The notes beneath the pieces were generated by a model. It was not told the origin of the DNA. It did no database searches and was given only the letters and a program-made list of their open reading frames with translations. The position numbers and the translations under genes are program-made. Shown one piece after another: positions 35,302 to 43,091 of a stretch of DNA of 64,000 nucleotides. Numbering within the stretch: position 1 is the first letter of the stretch; each line of letters begins with the position of its first letter. Origin of the DNA: Mycolicibacterium chubuense NBB4 (GTDB taxonomy: Bacteria; Actinomycetota; Actinomycetes; Mycobacteriales; Mycobacteriaceae); assembly GCF_000266905.1 (NCBI RefSeq), contig NC_018027.1, positions 4,774,001 to 4,838,000 on the forward strand, given 5' to 3'.

Positions 35302-36131
35302 GGCCGTGTCCCTTCGAGCTTGGTGAAGACGCGTTCGGCGTTGGCGTGGAGGAAGTCATGACGCGCCTCGTCTGACAGCCCCAGGTCACCGAGCCCGTCC
35401 ACGGCGTGCGCGTGCCCGATCATCGGATAGTTGCTGCCGAACAACACCTTTCGCTGTCCGGTACGCGTCTTCATGAACGCGACGAGCTCGGCCGGCAGCC
35501 GCCGGACGGTGTAGGCGGACGTGTCGATGTAGACGTTCTCGTGCTTGCGCGCCACGGCGACCATCTCTTCGGTCCACGGGTAGCCGACGTGGCCGCAGAC
35601 GATGACCAGCTCGGGGAAGTCGAGCGCCACCTCGTCGATGTAGGGAATCGGCCGGCCCGTTTCCGACGGCCGCAGAGGCCCCGTGTGGCCCACCTGGGTG
35701 CAGAACGGCACCCCGAGTTCCCCGCATTCGGCGAACAACGGGTAGTAGCGCCGATCCGTCGGCGGTAGCCGCCACAGCCACGGCACGACCCGCAGTCCCA
35801 CGAAGCCGTCCTCACGCACCCGCGTGCGCAGCTCCCGGACCGCGTGCATCGGCCGGTCGAGATCGACGGCGGCCAGGCCGGCGAACCGACTGGGATGCGC
35901 ACGCACCCAACCGGCCACCTCATCGTTGGACACCAGGTCGAGTCCGTTGGGGCCCCGCCACGCGCTCAGCAGTCCGAACTCGACGTCGGCCGCGTCCATC
36001 GCGGCGATCGTGACCCCGATCGGGAGGTCGCCATCGGGCATCGCGCCGCCGGTCCACCGGCGCAACGAGGCCAGCATGTCGTTGTCGAGAAACCGCTGGG
36101 TCGGATGTTGCATCCAGACGTCGATCGTCAT
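35298..36131 (-). CDS. Amidohydrolase-2 family protein (Rv3510c-like)
   Basis: A 277-residue TIM-barrel amidohydrolase of the type that includes aminocarboxymuconate-semialdehyde decarboxylase. Visible motifs are VIVCGHVGYPWTEE with the barrel histidine, VYIDTSAYTVRRLP and the C-terminal VLFGSNYPMIGH with a conserved Asn in place of the usual Asp. The N-terminal HxH metal motif is not evident (IDVWMQHP), so it may be metal-independent. It lies 20 bp behind the nitronate-monooxygenase-like gene and overlaps ilvX. The reaction is unknown. Confidence 0.82.
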   Translation of the reverse strand: MTIDVWMQHPTQRFLDNDMLASLRRWTGGAMPDGDLPIGVTIAAMDAADVEFGLLSAWRGPNGLDLVSNDEVAGWVRAHPSRFAGLAAVDLDRPMHAVRELRTRVREDGFVGLRVVPWLWRLPPTDRRYYPLFAECGELGVPFCTQVGHTGPLRPSETGRPIPYIDEVALDFPELVIVCGHVGYPWTEEMVAVARKHENVYIDTSAYTVRRLPAELVAFMKTRTGQRKVLFGSNYPMIGHAHAVDGLGDLGLSDEARHDFLHANAERVFTKLEGTRP

Positions 36132-36151
36132 CGCGATCGACTGTAGACCCG

Positions 36152-37273
36152 CTAGCCCTCGCGGATGCCGTCCAATCGCTTGGTCGCCTCATTGAAGCCG
36201 CTGACCAGTTCGGCGATGATCTCGGCGACCGGCCGGATCTCGTTCATCCGGCCGACGATCTGCCCGACGGGCATCGCCACGGTGGTCGGGTCGGTGGACT
36301 CGCTCATCCGCTGGTGGGCTTCGCTGACGAGGATGTTCTGCAGCGGCATCGGCAGCGGCTCGGGTGCGCCTTCGGCGTCCCACGCGTCGGTCCAGCGGCT
36401 CTTGAGCAGCCGGGCGGGCTTGCCCGTGTAGATACGCCGGCGCACCGTGTCACCGGAGCCCGCGGCCAGCAGCGCCTGCTGGATCACCGACGCGCCACCC
36501 TCGGTGCGTACACCGAGGTCGTACTCGGCGGCGGTCAGGAACGCCGACCCCATCCAGACGCCCTGCGCACCCAGGGCGAGCGCGGCAGCCACCTGGCGTC
36601 CGGTGCCGATACCGCCGGCGGCGAGCACCGCGGCTTTGCCGTCGAGAGCATCGACGACCTCGGGCACCAGCACCATCGAGGCGATCTCGCCGGTGTGGCC
36701 GCCTGCTTCGTGACCCTGGGCGATGACGATGTCGACGCCGTTGTCGGCGTGGCGCTGCGCGTGCTTGGCGCTCCCGGCCAGCGCAGCGACCGGCACACCC
36801 GCGGCGTGCACCTGGTCGATGACGTCCTTGGGCGGCGAACCCAACGCATTGGCGATCAGCTTGATCGGATGTTTGAGCGCCACCTCGACGTGGCTGCGGG
36901 CGACCGAATGCAGCCATCCCAGAACGCCTTCCGAGCGCGCCTCGTCCACGGGCAGCGGCGGGACGCCGAGGTCGGCGAGCGTCTTGTCGACGAACTCGCG
37001 GTGCGCCTGCGGGATGAGCTTGTTGATGTCGACGGCGGTTCCCTCGGCGGGCACCTTGGCCGGCATCACGATGTCGACGCCGTACGGCTTGCCGTCGGTG
37101 TTCTCGTCCATCCACTGCAGAACGTTCTCGAGATCGTCGGCGTCGTTGAACCGTACGCATCCCAGCATGCCGAGTCCGCCCGCGCGGCTGACGGCGGCCG
37201 CGACCTTCTCCGACGGGGTGAAGACGAAGATCGGGTACTGGATGCCGAAGCGATCACACAGTTCGGTGCGCAT
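36152..37273 (-). CDS. Nitronate monooxygenase-type flavoprotein
   Basis: A 373-residue FMN-dependent TIM-barrel protein of the 2-nitropropane dioxygenase family. Motifs are RFGIQYPIFV at the start, IVIAQGHEAGGHTGE in the middle and AAGGIGTGRQVAAALALGAQGVWMGS for FMN phosphate binding, shown in part as AAGGIGTGRQ. IpdC of ring-degradation belongs to this broad family, so an enoyl-CoA or keto-CoA reductase role is possible. It lies 13 bp behind fadD19 on the same strand, so it is in the KstR-controlled unit. Confidence 0.85.
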   Translation of the reverse strand: MRTELCDRFGIQYPIFVFTPSEKVAAAVSRAGGLGMLGCVRFNDADDLENVLQWMDENTDGKPYGVDIVMPAKVPAEGTAVDINKLIPQAHREFVDKTLADLGVPPLPVDEARSEGVLGWLHSVARSHVEVALKHPIKLIANALGSPPKDVIDQVHAAGVPVAALAGSAKHAQRHADNGVDIVIAQGHEAGGHTGEIASMVLVPEVVDALDGKAAVLAAGGIGTGRQVAAALALGAQGVWMGSAFLTAAEYDLGVRTEGGASVIQQALLAAGSGDTVRRRIYTGKPARLLKSRWTDAWDAEGAPEPLPMPLQNILVSEAHQRMSESTDPTTVAMPVGQIVGRMNEIRPVAEIIAELVSGFNEATKRLDGIREG

Positions 37274-37286
37274 ATCCGTTCCTAAG

Positions 37287-38939
37287 TTAGGAGTTGACCG
37301 CAGCGTGCTTTTCGTGGACCTCGTCGGCCGGACGCTCTTCGGTGACGTCCTTGGCCCAGCGGTAGTCCGGCTTGCCGGCGGGTGAACGCTTCACCTCGTC
37401 GACGAGCCACAGGCTGCGCGGGACTTTGTATCCGGCGATCTCGCTGCGCACGAAGGCGTCGAGGTCCGCCAGCGTCGGGCGGGTTCCCTCGCGCGCCTGC
37501 ACCACGGCGGCGACGTGCTGACCGAACCGCGGATCGGGCACGCCAACCACCAGCGCGTCGAACACGTCCGGGTGCCCCTTGAGCGCGGCCTCGACCTCTT
37601 CGGGGTAGATCTTCTCGCCGCCGCTGTTGATCGACACCGAGCCGCGGCCGAGCATCGTCACGGTGCCGTCGGCCTCCACCTCGGCGTAGTCGCCCGGGAT
37701 CGCGTACCGCACACCGTTGATCGTCTTGAACGTCTCGGCCGTCTTCTTCTCGTCTTTGAAGTAGCCCACCGGGATGTGGCCGCGCTTGGCGATGATGCCG
37801 CGCTTACCCGACCCCGGCTCCACCTCGTTGCCGTCTTCGTCGAGCACCACGGTGTTCTTGTCGATGGTCACCCGCGGGCCGCCGGTGTGCGACTGCCCCT
37901 TGGCGACGACGCTCGTGCCGCCGAAGCCGGTCTCCGACGAGCCGATGGAGTCGGTGATGATGCGGTTGGGCAGCAGCTCGAGGAACTTCTCCTTGATGCT
38001 GGTGGAGAACAGCGCAGCGGTGCTGGCGAGCAGGAACAGCGAGCTCAAGTCGAGCTCTTCACCGGCGTCCTGGTGGGCCAGCAGCGCATCCAGCAACGGC
38101 CGCGCCATCGCGTCGCCGGTGAAGAACAGCAGGTTCACGTTGTGCTCGTGGATGGTGCGCCACACCGAGTGAGCGTCGAATTCCGGTGTCAGCACGGTGG
38201 TTTGACCCGAGAACAGCGCCATCCAGGTGGCCGACTGGGTGGCACCGTGGATCATCGGCGGGATCGGGTAGCGCACCATCGGCCCGCTCTCGGCCGCCTG
38301 CTTGGCCAATCCGTACTCATCGGCGATGGGCTCGCCGGTCGCGAAGTCGGTGCCGCCGAACAGGACACGGTAGATGTCCTCGTGGCGCCACATCACGCCC
38401 TTGGGGAATCCGGTGGTGCCGCCGGTGTAGAGCAGGTAGATGTCGTCCTCGCTGCGCGGGCCGAAGTCGCGCTCGGGCGAGCCCTGCTCGAGGGCGGAGT
38501 AGAACTCGACTCCCCCGTAGCGTTGGTAGTCCTCATCGCTACCGTCCTCCACGACGAGGATGGTCTTGACCTTCGGCGTCTCGGGCAGCACGTTGGCCAC
38601 CCGGTCGGCGTACCGCCGCTCGTGCACGAGCGCGACCATGTCGGAGTTGTCGAACAGGTACTTCAGCTCGCCCTCGACGTAGCGGAAGTTGACGTTGACC
38701 AGGATCGCGCCGGCCTTGACGATGCCCAGCATCGCGATGACGATCTCGAGGCGGTTGCGGCAGTACAACCCGACCTTGTCGTCCTTCTTGACGCCCTGGT
38801 CGATCAGGTAGTGCGCGAGCCGGTTGGACTTCTCCTCCAGCTCGGCGTACGTCAGCTGCTGGTCACCCGAGATCAGGGCGACGCGGTCAGGCACGGCGTC
38901 GATGGCGTGCTCGGCGAGATCGGCGATGTTGAGAGCCAC
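37287..38939 (-). CDS. fadD19: Steroid CoA ligase FadD19
   Basis: A 550-residue ANL acyl-CoA synthetase. FadD19 activates 3-oxo-cholest-4-en-26-oate and related C8 side chains and is needed for C24-branched sterol breakdown. Motifs: LLYTGGTTGFPKGVMW (A3 loop with Gly-Gly-Thr), SIGSSETGFGG, PVGYFKDEKKTAETF and INSGGEKIYPEEVE. The C-terminal catalytic lysine is in KRSPAGKPDYRW. It diverges from echA19 across a KstR box and heads a four-gene unit ending in ilvX. Confidence 0.95.
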   Translation of the reverse strand: MALNIADLAEHAIDAVPDRVALISGDQQLTYAELEEKSNRLAHYLIDQGVKKDDKVGLYCRNRLEIVIAMLGIVKAGAILVNVNFRYVEGELKYLFDNSDMVALVHERRYADRVANVLPETPKVKTILVVEDGSDEDYQRYGGVEFYSALEQGSPERDFGPRSEDDIYLLYTGGTTGFPKGVMWRHEDIYRVLFGGTDFATGEPIADEYGLAKQAAESGPMVRYPIPPMIHGATQSATWMALFSGQTTVLTPEFDAHSVWRTIHEHNVNLLFFTGDAMARPLLDALLAHQDAGEELDLSSLFLLASTAALFSTSIKEKFLELLPNRIITDSIGSSETGFGGTSVVAKGQSHTGGPRVTIDKNTVVLDEDGNEVEPGSGKRGIIAKRGHIPVGYFKDEKKTAETFKTINGVRYAIPGDYAEVEADGTVTMLGRGSVSINSGGEKIYPEEVEAALKGHPDVFDALVVGVPDPRFGQHVAAVVQAREGTRPTLADLDAFVRSEIAGYKVPRSLWLVDEVKRSPAGKPDYRWAKDVTEERPADEVHEKHAAVNS

Positions 38940-38949
38940 GGCTCTAAAC

Positions 38950-38963
38950 TAGAACGTGTTACA
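38950..38963. promoter_or_regulatory. KstR operator between fadD19 and echA19
   Basis: TAGAACGTGTTACA, identical to the fdxD/fadE26 box, lies in the 68-bp divergent gap. It starts 11 bases before the fadD19 start codon and so should control both directions. Confidence 0.8.
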
Positions 38964-39007
38964 TTTCCAGACAAGTCTGTGGCAACGACGCTGGAAGGCG
39001 GCCCTCT

Positions 39008-39808
39008 GTGAGCGAACCCGACAAGCAGCCCGACTGCCTCGTTGAGCAGCGCGGACACACCCTGATCGTCACCATGAACCGCCCCGAGGCGCGCAACGCT
39101 CTCTCCGGCGAGATGCTCTCGATAATGGTCTCCGCCTGGGACCGCGTCGACGACGATCCGGAGATCCGCACGTGCATCCTGACCGGCGCGGGCGGGTACT
39201 TCTGCGCGGGGATGGACCTCAAGGCGGCGTCGGCGAAACCGCCGGGTGACTCCTTCAAGGACGGCAGCTACGACCCGTCGCGCATCGACGGGCTGCTCAA
39301 AGGCCGGCGGCTCAAGAAGCCGCTGATCGCCGCGGTGGAGGGCCCGGCGATCGCCGGCGGCACCGAGATCCTGCAGGGCACCGATATCCGCGTCGCCGGG
39401 GAGAGCGCGAAGTTCGGTATCTCCGAGGCGAAGTGGAGCCTGTACCCGATGGGCGGATCGGCGGTGCGCCTGGTGCGCCAGATCCCGTACACGATCGCGT
39501 GCGATCTGCTGCTGACCGGACGCCACATCACGGCCGCCGAGGCCAAGGAGTACGGGCTCATCGGTTACGTCGTGCCCGACGGCACCGCGCTGGACAAGGC
39601 GCTCGAGATCGCCGAGGTCATCAACAACAACGGCCCGCTGGCGGTGCAGGCGATCCTCAAGACCATCCGCGAGACCGAGGGCATGCACGAGGAAGAGGCG
39701 TTCAAGCCCGACACCGCGAACGGTATCCCGGTGTTCCTGAGCGAGGACGCGAAGGAGGGCCCGCGCGCCTTCAAGGAGAAGCGCCCGCCGAACTTCCAGA
39801 TGCGCTGA
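39008..39808 (+). CDS. echA19: Steroid enoyl-CoA hydratase EchA19
   Basis: A 266-residue crotonase. EchA19 of M. tuberculosis hydrates steroid enoyl-CoA in side-chain beta-oxidation. The oxyanion segments are [14 protein letters not shown] and [14 protein letters not shown], and [14 protein letters not shown] contains a candidate catalytic Glu. The start is GTG 39008. It diverges from fadD19 under a shared KstR box and converges on cyp142 across a large inverted repeat. Confidence 0.92.
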   Translation: MSEPDKQPDCLVEQRGHTLIVTMNRPEARNALSGEMLSIMVSAWDRVDDDPEIRTCILTGAGGYFCAGMDLKAASAKPPGDSFKDGSYDPSRIDGLLKGRRLKKPLIAAVEGPAIAGGTEILQGTDIRVAGESAKFGISEAKWSLYPMGGSAVRLVRQIPYTIACDLLLTGRHITAAEAKEYGLIGYVVPDGTALDKALEIAEVINNNGPLAVQAILKTIRETEGMHEEEAFKPDTANGIPVFLSEDAKEGPRAFKEKRPPNFQMR

Positions 39809-39814
39809 CCTACC

Positions 39815-39879
39815 CCGCCGAAATTGCATTCCACGCGCGAAAGGTCGCGAGAGGTCCGCGCGGAATGCAATTTCGGCGG
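39815..39879. terminator. Large inverted repeat between echA19 and cyp142 (bidirectional terminator or dispersed element)
   Basis: Perfect 18-bp arms: CCGCCGAAATTGCATTCC (39815-39832) and GGAATGCAATTTCGGCGG (39862-39879), 29 bases apart. The stem extends with four more pairs after one mismatch. It fills the 75-bp gap between two convergent genes, where it could stop transcription from both sides. The right arm recurs at 7147-7165. Confidence 0.65.
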
Positions 39880-39883
39880 AGTG

Positions 39884-41125
39884 TCAGGCCAGGACTCTGG
39901 CTGACGGGGTGAACACCACCGGCATCGACTCCAGGCCGCTGACAAAGTTCGCCGGGCGCAGCGGCAGCATGTTCTCGTCGGCCAACCGCATATCCGGCAG
40001 CCGCTCCAGCACCTTGGTCAGCATCGTCTTCAGTTCCAGGCGTGCCAGCTGGTTGCCGAGGCAGAAGTGCGTGCCGAAGCCGAAGGCCAAGTGGCTGTTC
40101 GGGTTTCTGCGGATGTCGAAGTCAGCGGGATTCTCGAACACCGACTCGTCGAAGTTCGCCGACTCGAACATCAGCATGATCTTCTCGCCCGACTTCAGCG
40201 ACGTGCCGTGGAATTCGGTGTCGGCGGTCAGCGTGCGGCACATGTTCTTCACCGGTGAGGTCCAGCGCAGCATCTCCTCGATGGCGCCGGGCAGCAGCTC
40301 CGAACTTCTCCCATGGTCTTCGCGCGAGCGCTCATCCGCCACCAGGGCCGCCCACTGATCCTGGTGCCGCAGCAGCTGTTCGGTACCGCCCGACAGTGTG
40401 TGCCGGGTGGTCTCGTCGCCGCCGATGAGGATCAGCAGCGTCTCCATGACGATCTCGTCGTCCGACATCCGGGATCCCTCGACCTCGGAGTGGACCAGGA
40501 TGGAGAACAGGTCGTCACGGGGGTTCGCACGCCGGTCGGCGATGACCTCCATCGTGAACGCCGTGTACGCCGCAAACGTGTCCATCAGCATCTGAACGGC
40601 CTGCTCGTCGAGGTGCGAGCTCAGCCCGCAGACCAGGTCGTCGGACCACTGCAGCAGCTTCTCGCGCTCGGTCGGCAGCACGCCGAGCATGTCGCCGATG
40701 ACCGCCATCGGCAATGGCGCGGCGATGTCGCGGACGAAGTCGGCTTCACCGCGGTCGCACACCGCGTCGATCAGCGTGTCGCACAGCGCCTCGATCGACG
40801 GCAGCCGGTCCATCACGCGCTTGCGGGTGAACCCGGCGTTGACGAGCTTGCGCCGCAACAGATGTGCGGGATCGTCCATGTCGATCATGTAAGGCATGCC
40901 CGGCTGGTCCGGACGGATGCCGCCCGCGCTGGAGAACAGCTCGGGATTGCGCTCGGCGTCCAGCACCGCCTGATACGTGGTGGCCGCGGCCAGCCCGTTG
41001 CGATCCCGGAACACCGGCTGGTTGGCCCGCATCCACGCATAGGCCGCCCGGGCCGCGGCGCCGTCGGCGTAGAACCGGCCGTCGGCGAGGTCGACGTCGG
41101 GCTTGGTGGGGGCAACAGTCGTCAC
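39884..41125 (-). CDS. cyp142: Cytochrome P450 CYP142, sterol C26/C27 hydroxylase
   Basis: A 413-residue P450. CYP142 oxidises the terminal side-chain carbon of cholesterol and cholestenone to the acid. The I-helix is GGDETT (235-240), ExxR is Glu284-Arg287 (EEMLR), and the heme loop is FGFGTHFCLG with Cys355. Residues 264-275 (DERSREDHGRSS), between the I/J and K helices, look like an insertion encoded by the short dispersed repeat at 40317-40336. The frame stays open and all core motifs are present. It starts at GTG 41125, sharing GTGA with the ADC-like stop. Confidence 0.93.
   Translation of the reverse strand: MTTVAPTKPDVDLADGRFYADGAAARAAYAWMRANQPVFRDRNGLAAATTYQAVLDAERNPELFSSAGGIRPDQPGMPYMIDMDDPAHLLRRKLVNAGFTRKRVMDRLPSIEALCDTLIDAVCDRGEADFVRDIAAPLPMAVIGDMLGVLPTEREKLLQWSDDLVCGLSSHLDEQAVQMLMDTFAAYTAFTMEVIADRRANPRDDLFSILVHSEVEGSRMSDDEIVMETLLILIGGDETTRHTLSGGTEQLLRHQDQWAALVADERSREDHGRSSELLPGAIEEMLRWTSPVKNMCRTLTADTEFHGTSLKSGEKIMLMFESANFDESVFENPADFDIRRNPNSHLAFGFGTHFCLGNQLARLELKTMLTKVLERLPDMRLADENMLPLRPANFVSGLESMPVVFTPSARVLA
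40317..40336 (+). repeat. Short dispersed repeat inside cyp142
   Basis: TCTTCGCGCGAGCGCTCATC differs at one base from the copy in the mce4A/mce4B gap (18238-18257). Read on the minus strand it begins exactly at codon 264 (GAT GAG CGC TCG CGC GAA GA) of cyp142, adding residues in frame. Confidence 0.6.
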
Positions 41126-41937
41126 ACAATCTCCTTGGCATCACCGAATGTCATGTCCACGTTGGCAGCCGAGCTCGACACCAGGGCCCTTTTCGGCAAA
41201 CCCAGCGCGGCCAGTTCCGCGGCGTAGGGGTGGTCACCGAGTCGGATGTCGACGCCGCCGGGCCGGTACCGCACGCCCGTCATCCGCATCTCCCCCGGGG
41301 TCTCACGCGTCACGCCGTCGAGATGGGAGTACGTCGAGTGCACCTGCGGGCGCGCCGTGAACGCGGCGGGCACGGGCAGTCCCGGCGTGAAGTCCATGCT
41401 CACCGCCAACTGTCCGTCGATGCGCACGTCGAACCCGAACCGCCGCCCGTCACGGACATCTCCCGGATTGTCCGCTCCGCGGACGGTAGCCGGATTGTCC
41501 GCTCCGCGGACATCTCCCCGATTGTCCGTTCCGCGGACGGTGAAGTCGGCCATGACTTTCGGATAACCCCAGATCGTGCGGCCGGCCTCCAGCGTGAACG
41601 ACTGGTCCACCGGCAGGTGATGGACGAAGGCGCCGGCCGACTGGAGCGCGCGCAGTCCGCGGGCGTTCGAGCCCGGCGGATTCACCATCACGTTCGTGCC
41701 GTACTCGTAGTACTGCCCGAGGTCGGTGTCCTCGTAGCGCATCAGCATGAGCACGACGAGCGCCTTGTTCCTGCCGAACCGGCACACCCGGAATCCGCTG
41801 TAGTCGATCATGCGCTGGGCGGCGTCGGCGTCCACGGTGAACATCGCCGTGTGCTGGTGGGCCGTGCGGACCCGGACCGGCATCGTGAGCACCGTGCCGG
41901 CGATCGTGTGCTGGGAGACTGGCGTGCTGTGGCTCAC
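41122..41937 (-). CDS. Acetoacetate decarboxylase-like (ADC fold) protein, Rv3519-like
   Basis: A 271-residue protein with ADC-family features: TIWGYPKVMADF around residues 121-132, where Lys127 is near the position of the ADC Schiff-base lysine, and the beta-barrel strands of the fold. Residues 134-160 are three 9-residue repeats (VRGTDNRGD, VRGADNPAT, VRGADNPGD) encoded by a 27-bp minisatellite. It starts at GTG 41937, 11 bases below a perfect KstR box, and overlaps cyp142 (GTGA), so the two form one transcript. The reaction is unknown. Confidence 0.82.
   Translation of the reverse strand: MSHSTPVSQHTIAGTVLTMPVRVRTAHQHTAMFTVDADAAQRMIDYSGFRVCRFGRNKALVVLMLMRYEDTDLGQYYEYGTNVMVNPPGSNARGLRALQSAGAFVHHLPVDQSFTLEAGRTIWGYPKVMADFTVRGTDNRGDVRGADNPATVRGADNPGDVRDGRRFGFDVRIDGQLAVSMDFTPGLPVPAAFTARPQVHSTYSHLDGVTRETPGEMRMTGVRYRPGGVDIRLGDHPYAAELAALGLPKRALVSSSAANVDMTFGDAKEIV
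41453..41540 (+). repeat. In-frame 27-bp minisatellite in the ADC-like gene
   Basis: Three tandem 27-base units at 41453-41479, 41480-41506 and 41507-41533, plus the start of a fourth. Each has the core ATTGTCCG(C/T)TCCGCGGAC. The period is a multiple of three, so copy-number change keeps the frame. Confidence 0.85.
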
Positions 41938-41948
41938 ACAACCAAATC

Positions 41949-41962
41949 TAGAACGTGTTCTA
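41949..41962 (-). promoter_or_regulatory. KstR operator before the ADC-like gene and cyp142
   Basis: TAGAACGTGTTCTA is a perfect dyad, extending to TCTAGAACGTGTTCTAGA. It lies 11 bases upstream of the ADC-like GTG and in the gap after the LLM gene, so it should repress the ADC-cyp142 transcript. Confidence 0.82.
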
Positions 41963-41989
41963 GACAGACTGCAAGAAGTGTCTAGCCAC

Positions 41990-43021
41990 CTACACCAGAC
42001 CGGCCAGGTCGCGGATCTGCTCGGGCGAGCGCGCCCCCACGACCATCATCGTGACGCCGGCGGCTTCCCACGCCTTGATCTGCTCCTGCACGTAGGCCAG
42101 GTCGCCGACGATCGCCGAATCGTCGACCAGCTCGTCGGGAATCACTGTGGCCGCCTCGTCCTTGCGGCCGCTGCGGAACAACTTGGTGACGTCGTCCACC
42201 ACCTCGGCGTAGCCCATGCGCCGGTAGACGTCGGCGTGGAAGTTGGTGTCCTCGGCGCCCATTCCGCCCATGTAGAGCGCGAGGTGCGGCTTCATCAGCT
42301 CCATGATCGCCGGCCGGTCGTCGGTCACCACGACCTGCGCCGTGGCACAGATCTCGAACGTCTCCCTGGTGCGCCGCGCGCCGGCGCGCGCAAAGCCCTC
42401 GTCGAGCCACTCGTTGTACATGCCCGCGATCCGCGGCGAGTAGAAGATCGGCAGCCAGCCATCGCAGATCTCGGCGGCCAGCGCGACGTTCTTCGGGCCC
42501 TCGGCGCCCAGCATCACCGGGATGTCGGCGCGCAGCGGATGCGTGATCGGCTTGAGGTTCTTGCCCAGGCCGGTGGTCCCTTCGCCGGTCAGCGGCAGCG
42601 GATAGTGCGGGCCGTCGCTGTGCACCGGCGCCTCGCGCGCCCAGACCTGACGCAGGATGTCGACGTACTCGCGAGTACGGGCCAGCGGCTTGGGGAACTT
42701 CGCGCCGTACCAGCCCTCGACGACCTGCGGACCCGAGACACCGAGGCCCAGGATGTGCCGGCCGCCGGACAGGTGGTCCAACGTCAGCGCCGCCATCGCG
42801 CACGCGGTCGGAGTCCGCGCGGAGAGCTGGATGACCGACGTGCCCAGCCGCATCCGCGTCGTCTCGCGGCCCCACCACGCCAGTGGGGTGTAGGCGTCCG
42901 AGCCCCACGCCTCCGCGGTGAACACCGTGTCGAAGCCGACCTCCTCGGCCGTCGCGACCAACTCCGCGTGGTTGGTCGGCGGCTGCGCACCCCAGTATCC
43001 GAGCTGCAAACCCAACTTCAT
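41990..43021 (-). CDS. LLM-class F420-dependent oxidoreductase (Rv3520c-like)
   Basis: A 343-residue TIM-barrel luciferase-like protein starting MKLGLQLGYWG at ATG 43021; the longer frame to 43099 would cover the KstR box. Conserved family segments include EEVGFDTVFTAEAWGSDAY, SGGRHILGLGVSGPQV and PVMLGAEGPKNVALAAEICDG, shown in part as LGAEGPKNVALAAE. F420 binding is inferred from the family and from mycobacterial F420 use. It is syntenic with Rv3520c and divergent from the DUF35-like gene. Its role in sterol breakdown is unknown. Confidence 0.88.
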   Translation of the reverse strand: MKLGLQLGYWGAQPPTNHAELVATAEEVGFDTVFTAEAWGSDAYTPLAWWGRETTRMRLGTSVIQLSARTPTACAMAALTLDHLSGGRHILGLGVSGPQVVEGWYGAKFPKPLARTREYVDILRQVWAREAPVHSDGPHYPLPLTGEGTTGLGKNLKPITHPLRADIPVMLGAEGPKNVALAAEICDGWLPIFYSPRIAGMYNEWLDEGFARAGARRTRETFEICATAQVVVTDDRPAIMELMKPHLALYMGGMGAEDTNFHADVYRRMGYAEVVDDVTKLFRSGRKDEAATVIPDELVDDSAIVGDLAYVQEQIKAWEAAGVTMMVVGARSPEQIRDLAGLV

Positions 43022-43068
43022 GCGATGCGCCTTTCCGGGAAGCCACAACCGTCCCTTGAAACGAAACT

Positions 43069-43082
43069 TAGAACCTGTTCTA
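43069..43082. promoter_or_regulatory. KstR operator between the LLM and DUF35-like genes
   Basis: TAGAACCTGTTCTA matches the pattern and is a full dyad. It lies in the 70-bp divergent gap, nine bases before the GTG at 43092, so it can serve both directions. Confidence 0.8.
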
Positions 43083-43091
43083 CTCGATGCC

